Translations under genes and position numbers: made by a program
Assembly: GCF_011046245.1 (NCBI RefSeq)
Contig: NZ_CP049241.1
Location: forward strand, 3,054,001 to 3,118,000
From: Allorhizobium pseudoryzae
Lineage (GTDB): Bacteria > Pseudomonadota > Alphaproteobacteria > Rhizobiales > Rhizobiaceae
Length of the DNA: 64,000 nt
Direction of reading: 5' to 3'
Part shown: positions 1 through 10,768 of the stretch, piece by piece
Numbering within the stretch: position 1 is the stretch's first letter
Layout of the letters: every line of letters begins with the position of its first letter
The notes under the pieces: generated by a model
The model's database searches: none
What the model saw: only the letters and a program-made list of their open reading frames with translations
What the model was told of the DNA's origin: nothing

Positions 1-185
1 TCCTGATCGTCCATGCCGATACACAAGGTCGGCATGCTGCCGTCGGGCAGCAGGAAGGCCTCATCCGTCCAAGCAAGAGGATTGGCTGCGACCGGTGGTG
101 CATGCTGGGCAAGACCGAGCGACAACAGGACAAGCGCGCACAGAATGCGCAAGACCTTCCCGCCGATCGCCAACCGTTCACCCAT
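1..185 (-). CDS. Secreted hypothetical protein, N-terminal part only
   Basis: An open frame reads leftward from an ATG at 185 to the window edge with no stop (61 codons visible). It begins with a charged segment, then a hydrophobic stretch of about 15 residues (ILCALVLLSLGLAQ) and a probable signal-peptidase site near PPVAA, so the product is probably exported. The visible mature part contains AFLLPDGSMPTLCIGMDD. The short length before a Cys-containing segment recalls small DUF2946-like proteins, but too little is visible to assign a family. It is divergent from the glycine riboswitch and gcvT, so the 186-360 interval probably holds back-to-back promoters. Confidence 0.55.
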   Translation of the reverse strand, partial: MGERLAIGGKVLRILCALVLLSLGLAQHAPPVAANPLAWTDEAFLLPDGSMPTLCIGMDDQ

Positions 186-360
186 TGCCGAGGATTCCCT
201 TCCCACCCATCATTCGCATAATCGATGCCGCGAACAAGAGCAAAACAGGTCCTGCGGCTCTTTGACGGGGATCAACGAAATCGGCCGTTTTCGCGCCGCG
301 ACAAAATTCATGTCGGTTGCGACATTTGCCACTTGCCAAGCAGGGGGTCTCCCCCATAAT

Positions 361-536
361 GAGCGCGACCCCGCTGGGAGAAACCGCTTCGATGCGGCGC
401 CGAAGGAGCAACCGCCCCGGAAACTCTCAGGCAAAAGGACCAGCGGGACCTGCAGGACTCTGGAGAGAAGCCCAATGTTTCGCGAAGGGCTCGCCGAAGG
501 GATAACAATCTCAGGCGCACAGGACAGAGGGGGCTC
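361..536 (+). promoter_or_regulatory. Tandem glycine riboswitch upstream of gcvT
   Basis: Two glycine-aptamer-like units lie in series. The first spans about 363-448 (GCTGGGAGA near 373, AACTCTCAGGC near 421, AAAGGACCAGCGGG to 447). The second spans about 452-533 (GGACTCTGGAGAGA near 455, then CGCCGAAGGG and AATCTCAGGC near 507, ending GGACAGAGGGGG). Known function: such tandem aptamers bind glycine and usually switch on the glycine cleavage operon, which fits gcvT-gcvH-gcvP directly downstream. The purine tract ending aptamer 2 could itself act as a ribosome-binding sequence, suggesting control of translation; that mechanism is inferred. Confidence 0.93.
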
Positions 537-568
537 ATGAAACGGCGTGGATGAACGCCATCAACTGA
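537..568 (+). other. Two overlapping mini-ORFs in the gcvT leader
   Basis: Just after aptamer 2, an ATG at 537 follows a GAGGGGG tract and encodes five codons (MKRRG) before TGA at 552. A second ATG at 551 overlaps that stop and encodes MNAIN before TGA at 566. Neither is likely to be a functional protein, but their position between riboswitch and gcvT could matter for translation coupling. This may be chance. Confidence 0.25.
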
Positions 569-608
569 GCTCGTGCGGCCGGAATCCGCACACGACCTGG
601 AGGCCTTC

Positions 609-1745
609 TTGACCGACCACGCTCCCCTTTTGACCACTCCCTTGCATGCCTTGCACGTATCCCTCGGTGCCCGCATGGTGCCGTTCGCCGGTTACGACAT
701 GCCGGTTCAATATGCCGCCGGCGTGCTGAAGGAACACCTGCACACCCGCACCAAGGCCGGCCTGTTCGATGTCTCCCACATGGGCCAGGTTCTGGTAAAG
801 GCAAAGTCCGGAGCAGTGTCCGATGCGGCGCTGGCGCTCGAAAAGCTCGTGCCCGTCGACATTCTCGGCCTCAAGGAAGGCCGTCAGCGTTACGGCTTCT
901 TCACCGACGAGAATGGCGGCATCCTCGACGACCTGATGATCACCAATCGCGGCGACCATCTGCTCGTCGTGGTCAACGCCGCCTGCAAGACGGCAGACGT
1001 GGCGCATATGCAGGCGCAGCTTTCCGGCTGTTCGGTCACCCTTATCGAAGACCGCGCGCTGATTGCGCTGCAGGGTCCGGCGGCGGAAACCGTGCTCGCC
1101 TCGCTCGCCCCCGAGGTTGCCGCCATGAAGTTCATGGATGTCCGGGATGTGACGCTCGTCGGCGCGGCGTGCATCGTCTCCCGCTCCGGTTATTCCGGCG
1201 AAGACGGCTACGAGATCTCCGTTCCGGCGAACAAGGCCGAGGAACTGGCCCGGGCGCTTCTGGCGCACGAGGACTGCGAAGCAATCGGCCTCGGCGCGCG
1301 CGACTCGCTGCGTCTCGAAGCCGGCCTTTGCCTCTATGGCAATGATATCGACACCACCACCTCGCCGATCGAGGCCTCGCTCGAATGGGCGATCCAGAAG
1401 GCGCGCAAGGCGGGCGGCGACCGCGAAGGCGGCTTTACGGGTGCCGCGCGCATTCTGGGTGAACTGGCAAGCGGCACCGCCCGCCGCCGCGTCGGCCTGA
1501 AGCCGGACGGCAAGGCACCGGTGCGTTCGCACGCCAAGCTTTTTGCCGATGCGGAGGGCAAGAACGAGATCGGCGAAGTGACATCCGGCACCTTTGGCCC
1601 GTCCGTCGAGGGTCCGGTCGCCATGGGCTACGTGCCGACGGATTTTGCCAGCGCCGGGACGCAGGTGTTTGCCGAAGTGCGCGGCAAATATCTGCCCGTC
1701 ACGGTGGCCGCCCTGCCCTTCATCACGCCGACCTATAAGCGGTAA
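609..1745 (+). CDS. gcvT: Glycine cleavage system aminomethyltransferase (T protein)
   Basis: The T protein of the glycine cleavage system releases ammonia from the aminomethyl group on lipoyl-GcvH and passes the one-carbon unit to tetrahydrofolate in the cytoplasm. The protein has the GcvT hallmarks: GARMVPFAGYDMPVQY near the N-terminus, GLFDVSHMGQ, and a C-terminal barrel domain with EVTSGTFGPS. I chose a TTG start at 609 because GGAGG lies at 599-603, 5 nt upstream, and the resulting 378-residue protein starts in register with the family (TTPLHALH). A longer in-frame GTG at 573 lacks a Shine-Dalgarno. First gene of gcvTHP, under the glycine riboswitch. Confidence 0.95.
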   Translation: MTDHAPLLTTPLHALHVSLGARMVPFAGYDMPVQYAAGVLKEHLHTRTKAGLFDVSHMGQVLVKAKSGAVSDAALALEKLVPVDILGLKEGRQRYGFFTDENGGILDDLMITNRGDHLLVVVNAACKTADVAHMQAQLSGCSVTLIEDRALIALQGPAAETVLASLAPEVAAMKFMDVRDVTLVGAACIVSRSGYSGEDGYEISVPANKAEELARALLAHEDCEAIGLGARDSLRLEAGLCLYGNDIDTTTSPIEASLEWAIQKARKAGGDREGGFTGAARILGELASGTARRRVGLKPDGKAPVRSHAKLFADAEGKNEIGEVTSGTFGPSVEGPVAMGYVPTDFASAGTQVFAEVRGKYLPVTVAALPFITPTYKR

Positions 1746-1761
1746 CCAAATGTTTTTAACT

Positions 1762-1900
1762 GCCCCTCATCCGGCTGCCGCCACCTTCTCCCCGTCAGGA
1801 CGGGGAGAAGGAGCAAGCCGCGCCCACTCATCCCACCCAAGAGATTGAGCAAGGCACGTCCCCTCTCCCCGCCTGCGGGGAGAGGGTTAGGGTGAGGGGC
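1762..1900. repeat. Rhizobial intergenic palindromic element, copy 1
   Basis: The gcvT-gcvH spacer holds GCCCCTCATCCGGCTGCCGC, then an inverted repeat CTTCTCCCCG/CGGGGAGAAG, a variable middle, a second inverted repeat CCTCTCCCCG/CGGGGAGAGG, and the closing arm TTAGGGTGAGGGGC, complementary to the opening arm. Transcribed, it would fold into a long structure with two internal hairpins. A second copy with the same architecture lies at 28305-28425. From memory, related elements are dispersed in intergenic regions of Rhizobiales. Here it separates two genes of one operon. Confidence 0.85.
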
Positions 1901-1941
1901 GGATCACACCAACACATCAATTCCAGAGAGGACCAAAAATC

Positions 1942-2304
1942 ATGCTGAAATTTACCGCTGAACACGAATGGCTGAAGCTTGAGGGTGATGTTGCGACCGT
2001 CGGCATTACCCAGCACGCCGCCGACCAGCTCGGCGATCTGGTATTCGTCGAACTGCCGGACGTCGGCGCCACCTTCGAGAAGAATGGCGAAGCCGCCACC
2101 GTCGAGAGCGTCAAGGCGGCCTCCGACGTCTATTGTCCGCTGGCCGGCGAAATCGTCGAGATCAACGAGGCGATCACATCCGACCCGTCGCTCGTCAATT
2201 CCGATCCGCAGGGCAAGGGCTGGTTCTTCAAGCTGAAGCTCGCCAACGCCGCCGATGCCGACGAGCTTCTGGATGAGGCCGCCTACAAGGAGCTGATTGG
2301 CTGA
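1942..2304 (+). CDS. gcvH: Glycine cleavage system H protein
   Basis: The H protein is the lipoyl shuttle that carries the aminomethyl intermediate between GcvP and GcvT. The 120-residue product has the expected length and the lipoyl-attachment context ESVKAASD, with the modified lysine at residue 58. An AGAGAGGA Shine-Dalgarno precedes the ATG. It lies 196 nt after gcvT, with an intergenic repeat in between, and its TGA overlaps the gcvP ATG by one base (TGATG), which indicates translational coupling. Its lipoate would come from LipA (26956-27933) and be reoxidised by a lipoamide dehydrogenase such as LpdA (28445-29890). Confidence 0.97.
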   Translation: MLKFTAEHEWLKLEGDVATVGITQHAADQLGDLVFVELPDVGATFEKNGEAATVESVKAASDVYCPLAGEIVEINEAITSDPSLVNSDPQGKGWFFKLKLANAADADELLDEAAYKELIG

Positions 2305-5168
2305 TGTCCGACACCCGCGATTTCCATTTCACCGATTACCAGCCCTATGACTTTGCCAACCGGCGTCATATCGGCCCCTCGCCGTCCGAAATGGCGGAGA
2401 TGCTGAAGGTCATCGGCTACCGCTCGCTCGATGCGCTCATCGATGCGACAGTGCCCGCCTCGATCCGCCAACGCGAGCCGCTCGCGTGGGGGGCGGCACT
2501 CACCGAACGCGAGGCGCTCGACCGCCTGCGCGAGACCGCCAACAAGAACCAGCCGCTCACCTCGCTGATCGGCCAGGGCTATTACGGCACCATCACCCCG
2601 CCGGTCATCCAGCGCAACATCCTGGAAAACCCCGCCTGGTACACGGCTTACACGCCCTACCAGCCGGAAATTTCACAGGGCCGGCTGGAAGCACTCCTGA
2701 ACTTCCAGACGATGATCTGCGACCTGACGGGTCTCGACGTCGCGAACGCCTCGCTGTTGGATGAAGCAACCGCGGCTGCCGAAGCCATGGCGCTTTGCCA
2801 GCGTCAGGCGAAGTCGAAGGCAACCGCCTTCTTCGTCGATGCTGCCTGCCATCCGCAGACGATTGCGCTGATCGAAACCCGTGCTGCCCCGCTCGGCTGG
2901 TCGGTCATCGTCGGCAATCCATTCACCGATCTCGATCCGGTCGACGTATTCGGCGCCATCTTCCAGTATCCCGGCACGCATGGCCATGCGCAGGACTTCT
3001 CCGGCCTGATCGCCCGGCTGCACCAGACCGGCGCCATTGCGGCCGTCGCCTCCGATCTTCTGGCGCTGACGCTTCTGAAGTCGCCCGGGGAAATGGGCGC
3101 AGACATCGCCATCGGTTCCTCCCAGCGCTTCGGCGTGCCGATGGGCTATGGTGGCCCGCATGCGGCCTTCATGGCGGTCAAGGATGCGCATAAGCGCTCT
3201 ATGCCCGGCCGTCTCGTCGGCGTTTCGGTCGATGCGCGCGGCAACCGCGCCTATCGCCTGTCGCTCCAGACCCGCGAGCAGCATATCCGCCGCGAAAAGG
3301 CGACGTCGAACATCTGCACCGCGCAGGTTCTGCTCGCCGTCATGGCCTCCATGTATGGTGTTTTCCATGGTCCGGAAGGCCTGAAGGCGATTGCCCAGCA
3401 GGTGCACAGAAAAGCGGTGCTGATGGCCAAGGGCTTGGAAAAGCTCGGTTACACCGTCGAGCCGGAAACCTTCTTCGACACGATCACCGTCGAGGTCGGC
3501 CACATGCAGGGCCTCATCCTGCGCGCCGCCGTTGCCGAAGGGGTCAACCTGCGCAAGGTCGGAACCACGAAGATCGGCATGTCGCTCGACGAGCGGACGC
3601 GGCCGGTGACGCTCGAAGCCGTCTGGCGGGCCTTCGGCGGCAACTTCAAAGTCTCGGATTTCGACGCCGATTATCGCCTGCCGAAGGATCTCCTGCGCAC
3701 ATCGCCCTACATGACGCATCCGATCTTCCACATGAACCGTGCGGAAAGCGAGATGACACGCTATATCCGCCGTCTGTCGGACCGTGACCTGGCGCTCGAC
3801 CGGGCGATGATCCCGCTCGGCTCCTGCACCATGAAGCTGAACGCGACTGCGGAAATGCTGCCGATCACCTGGCCGGAATTTTCCGACATGCACCCGTTTG
3901 CCCCGGTCGATCAGGCCGCCGGCTACCGGGAGATGATCGAGGATCTGTCGGCCAAGCTCTGCCAGATCACCGGTTACGATGCGTTTTCCATGCAGCCGAA
4001 TTCCGGCGCGCAAGGCGAATATGCGGGTCTGCTGACCATCCGCAACTACCACATCGCGCGCGGCGACACGCATCGCGATGTCTGCCTGATCCCGACATCC
4101 GCGCATGGCACCAACCCGGCGTCTGCGCAGATGGTCGGCATGAAGGTCGTGCCGGTGAAGGCCAAGGAAAACGGCGACGTCGATCTCGACGATTTCCGCG
4201 CCAAGGCTGAACAGCATGCCGCCAATCTCTCGGCCTGCATGATCACCTATCCATCCACGCATGGCGTGTTCGAGGAGAGCGTGCGGGAGATCTGCGAGAT
4301 CACCCACGCGCATGGCGGCCAGGTCTATCTCGACGGCGCCAACATGAACGCCATGGTGGGCCTTGCCCGTCCCGGTGACATCGGCTCGGACGTATCCCAC
4401 CTCAACCTGCACAAGACCTTCTGCATTCCGCATGGCGGCGGCGGTCCCGGCATGGGCCCGATCGGCGTCAAGGCACATCTTGCCCCTTACCTGCCCGGTC
4501 ATCCGGAATGGGACGGACGCGAGGGTGCGGTGTCGGCCGCTCCCTTCGGTTCGCCGTCGATCCTGCCGATCTCCTGGTCCTACTGCCTGATGATGGGCGG
4601 TGAAGGCCTGACGCAGGCGACGAAGGTGGCGATCCTCAACGCCAACTATATCGCCGCCCGCCTCGCCGGCAGCTATGACGTGCTCTACAAGTCCGAAGCC
4701 GGCCGCGTGGCGCATGAATGCATCATCGACACCCGCCCGCTGGCCGCATCAGCCGGCGTCACGGTCGATGACGTCGCCAAGCGCCTGATCGACTGCGGTT
4801 TCCACGCCCCGACCATGAGTTGGCCGGTCGCCGGGACGCTGATGATCGAGCCGACCGAATCGGAAACCAAGGCCGAGATCGACCGTTTCTGCGACGCCAT
4901 GCTGGCGATCCGCGAGGAAGCGCGGCAGATCGAGGAGGGCAAGATGGACCGGGAGAACAACCCGCTGAAGAATGCCCCCCATACGGTGGAAGATCTCGTC
5001 GGCGAATGGACGCGTCCCTATTCGCGCGAACAGGCCTGTTTCCCGCCGGGTTCCTTCCGCGTGGACAAATACTGGTCGCCGGTCAACCGCATCGACAATG
5101 TCTATGGCGACCGCAACCTGGTCTGCACCTGCCCGCCGATGAGCGACTACCAGGAAGCAGCGGAATAA
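2304..5168 (+). CDS. gcvP: Glycine dehydrogenase (decarboxylating), P protein
   Basis: PLP enzyme that decarboxylates glycine and loads the aminomethyl group onto lipoyl-GcvH. At 954 residues it is the fused, full-length single-subunit form, with two homologous halves. The PLP-binding lysine is residue 704 in [16 protein letters not shown]. The flanking glycine-rich loop and the N-terminal RRHIGPS motif are also present. It is the last gene of gcvTHP and is followed closely by a strong intrinsic terminator at 5202-5234. Confidence 0.97.
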   Translation: MSDTRDFHFTDYQPYDFANRRHIGPSPSEMAEMLKVIGYRSLDALIDATVPASIRQREPLAWGAALTEREALDRLRETANKNQPLTSLIGQGYYGTITPPVIQRNILENPAWYTAYTPYQPEISQGRLEALLNFQTMICDLTGLDVANASLLDEATAAAEAMALCQRQAKSKATAFFVDAACHPQTIALIETRAAPLGWSVIVGNPFTDLDPVDVFGAIFQYPGTHGHAQDFSGLIARLHQTGAIAAVASDLLALTLLKSPGEMGADIAIGSSQRFGVPMGYGGPHAAFMAVKDAHKRSMPGRLVGVSVDARGNRAYRLSLQTREQHIRREKATSNICTAQVLLAVMASMYGVFHGPEGLKAIAQQVHRKAVLMAKGLEKLGYTVEPETFFDTITVEVGHMQGLILRAAVAEGVNLRKVGTTKIGMSLDERTRPVTLEAVWRAFGGNFKVSDFDADYRLPKDLLRTSPYMTHPIFHMNRAESEMTRYIRRLSDRDLALDRAMIPLGSCTMKLNATAEMLPITWPEFSDMHPFAPVDQAAGYREMIEDLSAKLCQITGYDAFSMQPNSGAQGEYAGLLTIRNYHIARGDTHRDVCLIPTSAHGTNPASAQMVGMKVVPVKAKENGDVDLDDFRAKAEQHAANLSACMITYPSTHGVFEESVREICEITHAHGGQVYLDGANMNAMVGLARPGDIGSDVSHLNLHKTFCIPHGGGGPGMGPIGVKAHLAPYLPGHPEWDGREGAVSAAPFGSPSILPISWSYCLMMGGEGLTQATKVAILNANYIAARLAGSYDVLYKSEAGRVAHECIIDTRPLAASAGVTVDDVAKRLIDCGFHAPTMSWPVAGTLMIEPTESETKAEIDRFCDAMLAIREEARQIEEGKMDRENNPLKNAPHTVEDLVGEWTRPYSREQACFPPGSFRVDKYWSPVNRIDNVYGDRNLVCTCPPMSDYQEAAE

Positions 5169-5201
5169 CCGCCCACTGCCACCCTTTACGGATGACCACA
5201 G

Positions 5202-5234
5202 ACTCTCCCTCGGCCCCCGGGGGAGAGTTTTTTG
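5202..5234 (+). terminator. Rho-independent terminator of gcvTHP
   Basis: Stem ACTCTCCC (5202-5209) pairs with GGGAGAGT (5221-5228), the loop region CCCCCGGG can add inner pairs, and six T residues follow. It sits 34 nt after the gcvP stop. Confidence 0.9.
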
Positions 5235-5458
5235 GTTCCACCGCCGGAGCTCGATCACCTCTAAAGGCTGCGGTGCCCACGCGCAGAACACGAGCTCGTG
5301 CCGTTCATGGACGAGAGATTGCGGAAGGGTAAATTCCGTTTCGCGATAATTTCGCCTCTTTACCGCTTGTCAATGCTGAAGAGCCAGACTGCAAGACAGA
5401 GGCTTTTCCGTGCCTATACTCGGCGATCAGGCATATTTGCCTGGAGAGGTGGCAAGCG

Positions 5459-5770
5459 ATGACAATTAACGCCGTGACGACAACCGCACTGTCAGGCATG
5501 CAGGCACAGATGACGCGGCTGTCGGCCACGGCCAACAACGTCGCCAATGTCGATACCACCGGCTATAGCCGCCTCTCCGCCCAATTCTCCACCGACCCTT
5601 CGGGCGGTGTGGCCGCACATGTCAGCGAGGTGGACCCGGCGCAAGGCGCCGATCCGGGGGGCGACATGCTGGCACTGACGGAAGCCTCCATCGGCTTCAG
5701 CGCCAATGCCGCAGTCTTTGAAACCGGTGCCGATATTTGGCAGGTCCTCGCCACCATCAAGCGCGAGTGA
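5459..5770 (+). CDS. Small flagellar basal-body-rod-like protein
   Basis: A 103-residue protein whose first 40 residues match the N-terminal signature of flagellar rod/hook proteins (ALSGMQAQMTRLSATANNVA, then NVDTTGYSR). Its C-terminus resembles the matching C-terminal helix of the FlgB/FlgC/FlgG class (EASIGFSANAAVFETG). The two ends are joined with almost no central domain, so it is shorter than FlgC (about 135-140 residues). AGAGGTGG lies just upstream of the ATG. No other flagellar gene is nearby, so a structural role in the rod is unproven; it may be an accessory or remnant rod-type protein. Confidence 0.8.
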   Translation: MTINAVTTTALSGMQAQMTRLSATANNVANVDTTGYSRLSAQFSTDPSGGVAAHVSEVDPAQGADPGGDMLALTEASIGFSANAAVFETGADIWQVLATIKRE

Positions 5771-5890
5771 GACGGGCACCTGCACGACGCGTCTTGCGGT
5801 CACAGGATTGTGAAGGAACATTTTCTGCGATCGGCAACCGAATTCCTCTCAGCGCATTGAGAGCCAGACCTTCATGACATCCGGCTTCAC

Positions 5891-7141
5891 ATGTCCATTG
5901 CGCTTCCTCCCAAGGCTGGGTCCTCGTCCGGTTCCCTCCTCTCAGATCGTTCGCTCTTTTCACTGGCCATCCTGAACTTTTTCCTCGCCGATGCGCGCGA
6001 CGGGTTGGGGCCTTTCCTCGATGCCTATCTCGCCACCAATGGCTGGTCGTCCATGGCGCTCGGTGCCATCGCCACCGCCGGGGGCTTGATCGGCCTTCTG
6101 GCCACGCCGCTTTTCGGCGCCCTGGTCGACAGGTCCCGCTGGAAACGGACTCTGATTGCGGGCCCGGTCGTGTTCGTGACCATTACCGCGCTGCTCACGC
6201 TCCTGTCCCCCAGCCCGGCCATCGTCTGGTTCGGCCAGATGGGAACGGCGGTCGTTGGCGCGGTCATCGGGCCGGCGCTGGCCGGCCTCACGTTGGGGCT
6301 CGTCGGGGAAAAGCTGTTCCCACGGCAGATCGCCCGCAACGAATTCTGGAACCACGGCGGCAATTTCGCCTCGCTGTTTGCGGTGTTCCTGGTGGTCCCG
6401 GTCTTCGGCAATTCCGGCATGATCTGGCTGATGATCGCAACGGCACTCGGCACGCTCGCGGCAATATCCGCCATTGATCCCGAACGCATCGATCATGACG
6501 TGGCGCGCGGACTGGCACCGGACGAGGGTGAGCCCGGCCCCTCCGGGGTTCAGGTTGTCCTCAAAGAACGTGGCCTTCTGCTGCTCGCGGTAATCCTGCT
6601 CATCTTTCATTTCGGCAATGCGCCGATGAGCCGGCTGATCGCGCAGGACTTTGCGCTGGAACTGCAGACGCCGTTCCGGACCACGGCCATCATCACCGGG
6701 GTTGCGCAGGCGGCGATGATCGTGGTCGCCGCGCTTGCGCCGACCCTCATCCGGCGGTTTGGCCTGTCGGTGATCTTCCTCGTGGCGCTTGCCGCACTGC
6801 CTTTGCGCGGCCTGCTGGCGGGCAGCTTCAGCGGCTTCTGGGTGATCTATCCGGTGCAGTTCCTCGATGGTGTCGGGGCGGGCCTGCTCGGCATCCTCAC
6901 GCCTATCGCCGTGGAACATATTCTGAAGGGGACGGGACGCTTCAACCTCGGTCTTGCCTGCGTGATGACGATCCAGGGAATCGGCGCATCGCTCAGCAAT
7001 GTGGTGGCCGGCTGGCTGGTGACGAAGGGCGGTTTCGAACTCTCGCATTTCGTCGGAGGTGGTGTCGCCTTCCTCGCGATGATGATCTTCATTGTCTTTC
7101 GCAGCGACATCATCAAAGGCGACCGCCCGGAACAGGCGTAA
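5891..7141 (+). CDS. MFS transporter
   Basis: A 416-residue polytopic membrane protein with about 12 hydrophobic segments. The loop after the second segment, PLFGALVDRSRWKR, resembles the MFS motif A (G-x3-D-R-x-G/W-R-[KR]). An acidic cytoplasmic loop follows the sixth segment (DEGEPGPSG), typical of the MFS central loop. The substrate cannot be read from sequence; the family covers efflux and uptake of many small molecules. The gene appears monocistronic, 120 nt after the flagellar-like gene and convergent with fpr. The Shine-Dalgarno before the ATG is weak. Confidence 0.85.
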   Translation: MSIALPPKAGSSSGSLLSDRSLFSLAILNFFLADARDGLGPFLDAYLATNGWSSMALGAIATAGGLIGLLATPLFGALVDRSRWKRTLIAGPVVFVTITALLTLLSPSPAIVWFGQMGTAVVGAVIGPALAGLTLGLVGEKLFPRQIARNEFWNHGGNFASLFAVFLVVPVFGNSGMIWLMIATALGTLAAISAIDPERIDHDVARGLAPDEGEPGPSGVQVVLKERGLLLLAVILLIFHFGNAPMSRLIAQDFALELQTPFRTTAIITGVAQAAMIVVAALAPTLIRRFGLSVIFLVALAALPLRGLLAGSFSGFWVIYPVQFLDGVGAGLLGILTPIAVEHILKGTGRFNLGLACVMTIQGIGASLSNVVAGWLVTKGGFELSHFVGGGVAFLAMMIFIVFRSDIIKGDRPEQA

Positions 7142-7160
7142 ACGCGGTCGCCCTTCTCAT

Positions 7161-7181
7161 GACGGGCCTTTCGCGCCCGTC
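7161..7181. terminator. Hairpin between convergent MFS gene and fpr
   Basis: GACGGGC (7161-7167) and GCCCGTC (7175-7181) form a perfect 7-bp stem in the 49-nt gap between two converging genes. There is no T tract on either strand, so termination is inferred from position. Confidence 0.5.
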
Positions 7182-7190
7182 GTGGATGCC

Positions 7191-8015
7191 TTACCCGACG
7201 AAAGCCCGTTCGATGACGAATTCCGCCGGCTTGTTGTTGGCGCCTTCGGTCAGGCCGGCCTTTTCCAGCAGGTCCTTGGTATCCTTCAGCATCGCGGTCG
7301 AGCCACAGATCATGCCGCGGTCAACCGCCGGATCGAGCGGTGGGACGCCGAGATCGGTATAAAGCTTGCCGCTCTCCATCAGGTCGGTGATGCGGCCCTG
7401 GAAGGGATAGTCCTCGCGCGTCACCGTCGGGTAGTGCTTCAGCTTGTCGCCGACCACTTCCGCCAAAAACTCGTGGTTGCGGATCTCTTCCATCAGGTCG
7501 AAGCCGTATTTCAGCTCCGCCACCTCGCGGCAGGTATGGGTGAGGATGACTTCGTCGAACTTTTCGTAAGTCTCCGGGTCGCGGATCAGGCTGGCGAAGG
7601 GTGCAATGCCGGTGCCGGTGGAGAACATGTAGAGCCGCTTGCCGGGGGTCAGCGCATCCAGAACCAGCGTGCCCGTCGGCTTCTTGCGCATCAACACCGT
7701 GTCGCCGGGCTTGATCTTCTGCAGATGCGAGGTGAGCGGGCCATCCGGAACCTTGATCGAGAAGAACTCCAGTTCTTCATCCCAGGAGGGGCTCGCGATC
7801 GAATAGGCACGGTAGATCGGCTTCTCGCCGACCATCAGGCCGATCATCGCGAACTCGCCGGAACGGAAGCGGAAACCGGCCGGGCGGGTCATGCGGAAAC
7901 GGAACAGACGATCGGTATAATGCTCAACCGAAAGCACGGTTTCGGCATAGACCCCGTCCGGAATGGCGGCGGGTACCTTCGGGGCAAAATCGTCGGTCTT
8001 GGCGGAAACGTTCAT
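7191..8015 (-). CDS. fpr: Ferredoxin--NADP(+) reductase
   Basis: FAD enzyme that moves electrons between NADPH and ferredoxin or flavodoxin. The 274-residue protein has the FAD-binding RAYSIASP motif, the NADP-site motif STGTGIAPFASL, and the C-terminal CGSTAMLKD block of the bacterial plant-type FNR family. It lies downstream of the DUF2849-cysI-DUF934 genes on the same strand, 129 nt after DUF934. Inference: it may help supply reduced ferredoxin to the adjacent ferredoxin-type sulfite reductase. The gap is long enough to hold its own promoter, so co-transcription is uncertain. In this family the gene is often induced by oxidative stress. Confidence 0.93.
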   Translation of the reverse strand: MNVSAKTDDFAPKVPAAIPDGVYAETVLSVEHYTDRLFRFRMTRPAGFRFRSGEFAMIGLMVGEKPIYRAYSIASPSWDEELEFFSIKVPDGPLTSHLQKIKPGDTVLMRKKPTGTLVLDALTPGKRLYMFSTGTGIAPFASLIRDPETYEKFDEVILTHTCREVAELKYGFDLMEEIRNHEFLAEVVGDKLKHYPTVTREDYPFQGRITDLMESGKLYTDLGVPPLDPAVDRGMICGSTAMLKDTKDLLEKAGLTEGANNKPAEFVIERAFVG

Positions 8016-8144
8016 ACCGGTCGTCTCGTCTCATTCGGTTTGGATGCGCCTGCGAATATACCATGCGCGCGCAGAATTGAAGGCATCCGCGTTCATATGC
8101 CGCGGATCCGCTGGAAAAATATGCTGTTATTACTCAGCTTTTCA

Positions 8145-8648
8145 TCAGACCGACCGGCGACGCCAGCTATAGGCTTCGCCTGCGGCCGCCGTGCGGGCCG
8201 TCGGCTGGTAATGCACGGCGATACCCGGCAGGCGGTTTTCCGAAAGCCGCTTGAGCGCCGTGGCATTGGTCACGGCAAAGCTGTCGAAACCGCAGCGCAG
8301 CATCAGCGGCACCTGGTCGATCAGCACGTCGCCGACGGCGCGCAGTTCGTTCTTGTAACCGAGCCGGTCGCGCAAGAGCGAGGCATGGCTGAAACCACGG
8401 CCGTCGTTGAAGGCGGGAAACTCCACCGCGACCAGTTCGAGGCGATAGAGATAGGGCTCCAGCCGGCGCACATCGTCCGCCGGCTTCACCAGAACGCCAA
8501 ACCCGACCTCGTTGCTGGTGTCGGCAAGCTCGATCAGTTGATCGACAGTGAGCAGCGGGCGCTCCTCGCCCTCTGCCTTCTTCTCTTCGGTCTCAATCAC
8601 CCACGGATCGTTCTCGACGAAACCGGTTTCTGTCCAGATGCGTGTCAT
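8145..8648 (-). CDS. DUF934 family protein, sulfite-reductase associated
   Basis: A 167-residue cytoplasmic protein matching the DUF934 (COG3749) family, which is regularly encoded beside assimilatory sulfite/nitrite reductases in Proteobacteria. Recognisable blocks are VEFPAFNDGRGFSHASLLRDR and the C-terminal ALKRLSENRLPGIAVHYQ; the biochemical role is not established. It starts 17 nt after the cysI stop on the same strand and is very probably co-transcribed with DUF2849-cysI. By context it serves sulfate assimilation, perhaps in maturation of, or electron transfer to, sulfite reductase (inference). Confidence 0.88.
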   Translation of the reverse strand: MTRIWTETGFVENDPWVIETEEKKAEGEERPLLTVDQLIELADTSNEVGFGVLVKPADDVRRLEPYLYRLELVAVEFPAFNDGRGFSHASLLRDRLGYKNELRAVGDVLIDQVPLMLRCGFDSFAVTNATALKRLSENRLPGIAVHYQPTARTAAAGEAYSWRRRSV

Positions 8649-8665
8649 GTCTTTGTCCCCTGCCC

Positions 8666-10336
<1,671 letters not shown>

Positions 10337-10344
10337 GAAAGTCC

Positions 10345-10659
10345 TCAGGCTGCAATGAAGGCCGGATCAGCGGGGGCAAAACCGGGCGCATAGTCCATGG
10401 TCGGGCCGGCGGCGCGGATGCGTTCGCGCAGACGCAGCGGCCGGATCTGGCCGGCGACCTCTTCCACCTCGATGACATTGACGTCAACGACAAGGTTGGC
10501 GGAAAAATCCCGCTTGCCGATCGCTTCCAGCGCTGCTTCCGCTTCCGCGTGACGGGCGACCAGCGCATCCTGCAGCCGCTCCGTCCACGCGCCGCTGGCA
10601 TCCAGCCAGACGGCGATACCGTCGGTCAAACGGTTGGCGGTCAGAACCTTGTCTGTCAT
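10345..10659 (-). CDS. DUF2849 family protein
   Basis: A 104-residue protein of the alphaproteobacterial DUF2849 family, found next to sulfite reductase genes. The start TANRLTDGIAVWLD is typical. The central part is rich in Glu/Ala and predicted helical; the last 20 residues, with MDYAPGFAP, look extended. No function is established. It is the first gene of the DUF2849-cysI-DUF934 unit, 8 nt before cysI. A possible promoter with an overlapping palindrome lies just upstream (10693-10731). Confidence 0.85.
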   Translation of the reverse strand: MTDKVLTANRLTDGIAVWLDASGAWTERLQDALVARHAEAEAALEAIGKRDFSANLVVDVNVIEVEEVAGQIRPLRLRERIRAAGPTMDYAPGFAPADPAFIAA

Positions 10660-10692
10660 TGCCTCTTGATCCCTGTCAGTCTGCGGCCCGAA

Positions 10693-10731
10693 AGGCTCGA
10701 GCCTATATTTGATTTGGCCGCATTATGACAG
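10693..10731 (-). promoter_or_regulatory. Possible promoter and overlapping operator of the sulfite-reductase operon
   Basis: Read on the minus strand, CTGTCA (10731-10726) and ATATAG (10708-10703) are 17 nt apart, a plausible but imperfect -35/-10 pair. A perfect 12-bp palindrome AGGCTCGAGCCT (10693-10704) overlaps the downstream edge of the -10, where a repressor would act. No regulator is assigned. Confidence 0.35.
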
Positions 10732-10768
10732 AGCGACGCCTCTGCTTGAAGAAACGGCAATCCTTGCT

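Noticed and set aside
2673..4715. 680-codon minus-strand open frame opposite gcvP
   Set aside because: A shadow of the GC-rich gcvP gene. The plus strand carries a full-length P protein with all motifs; the antisense translation has no recognisable domain.
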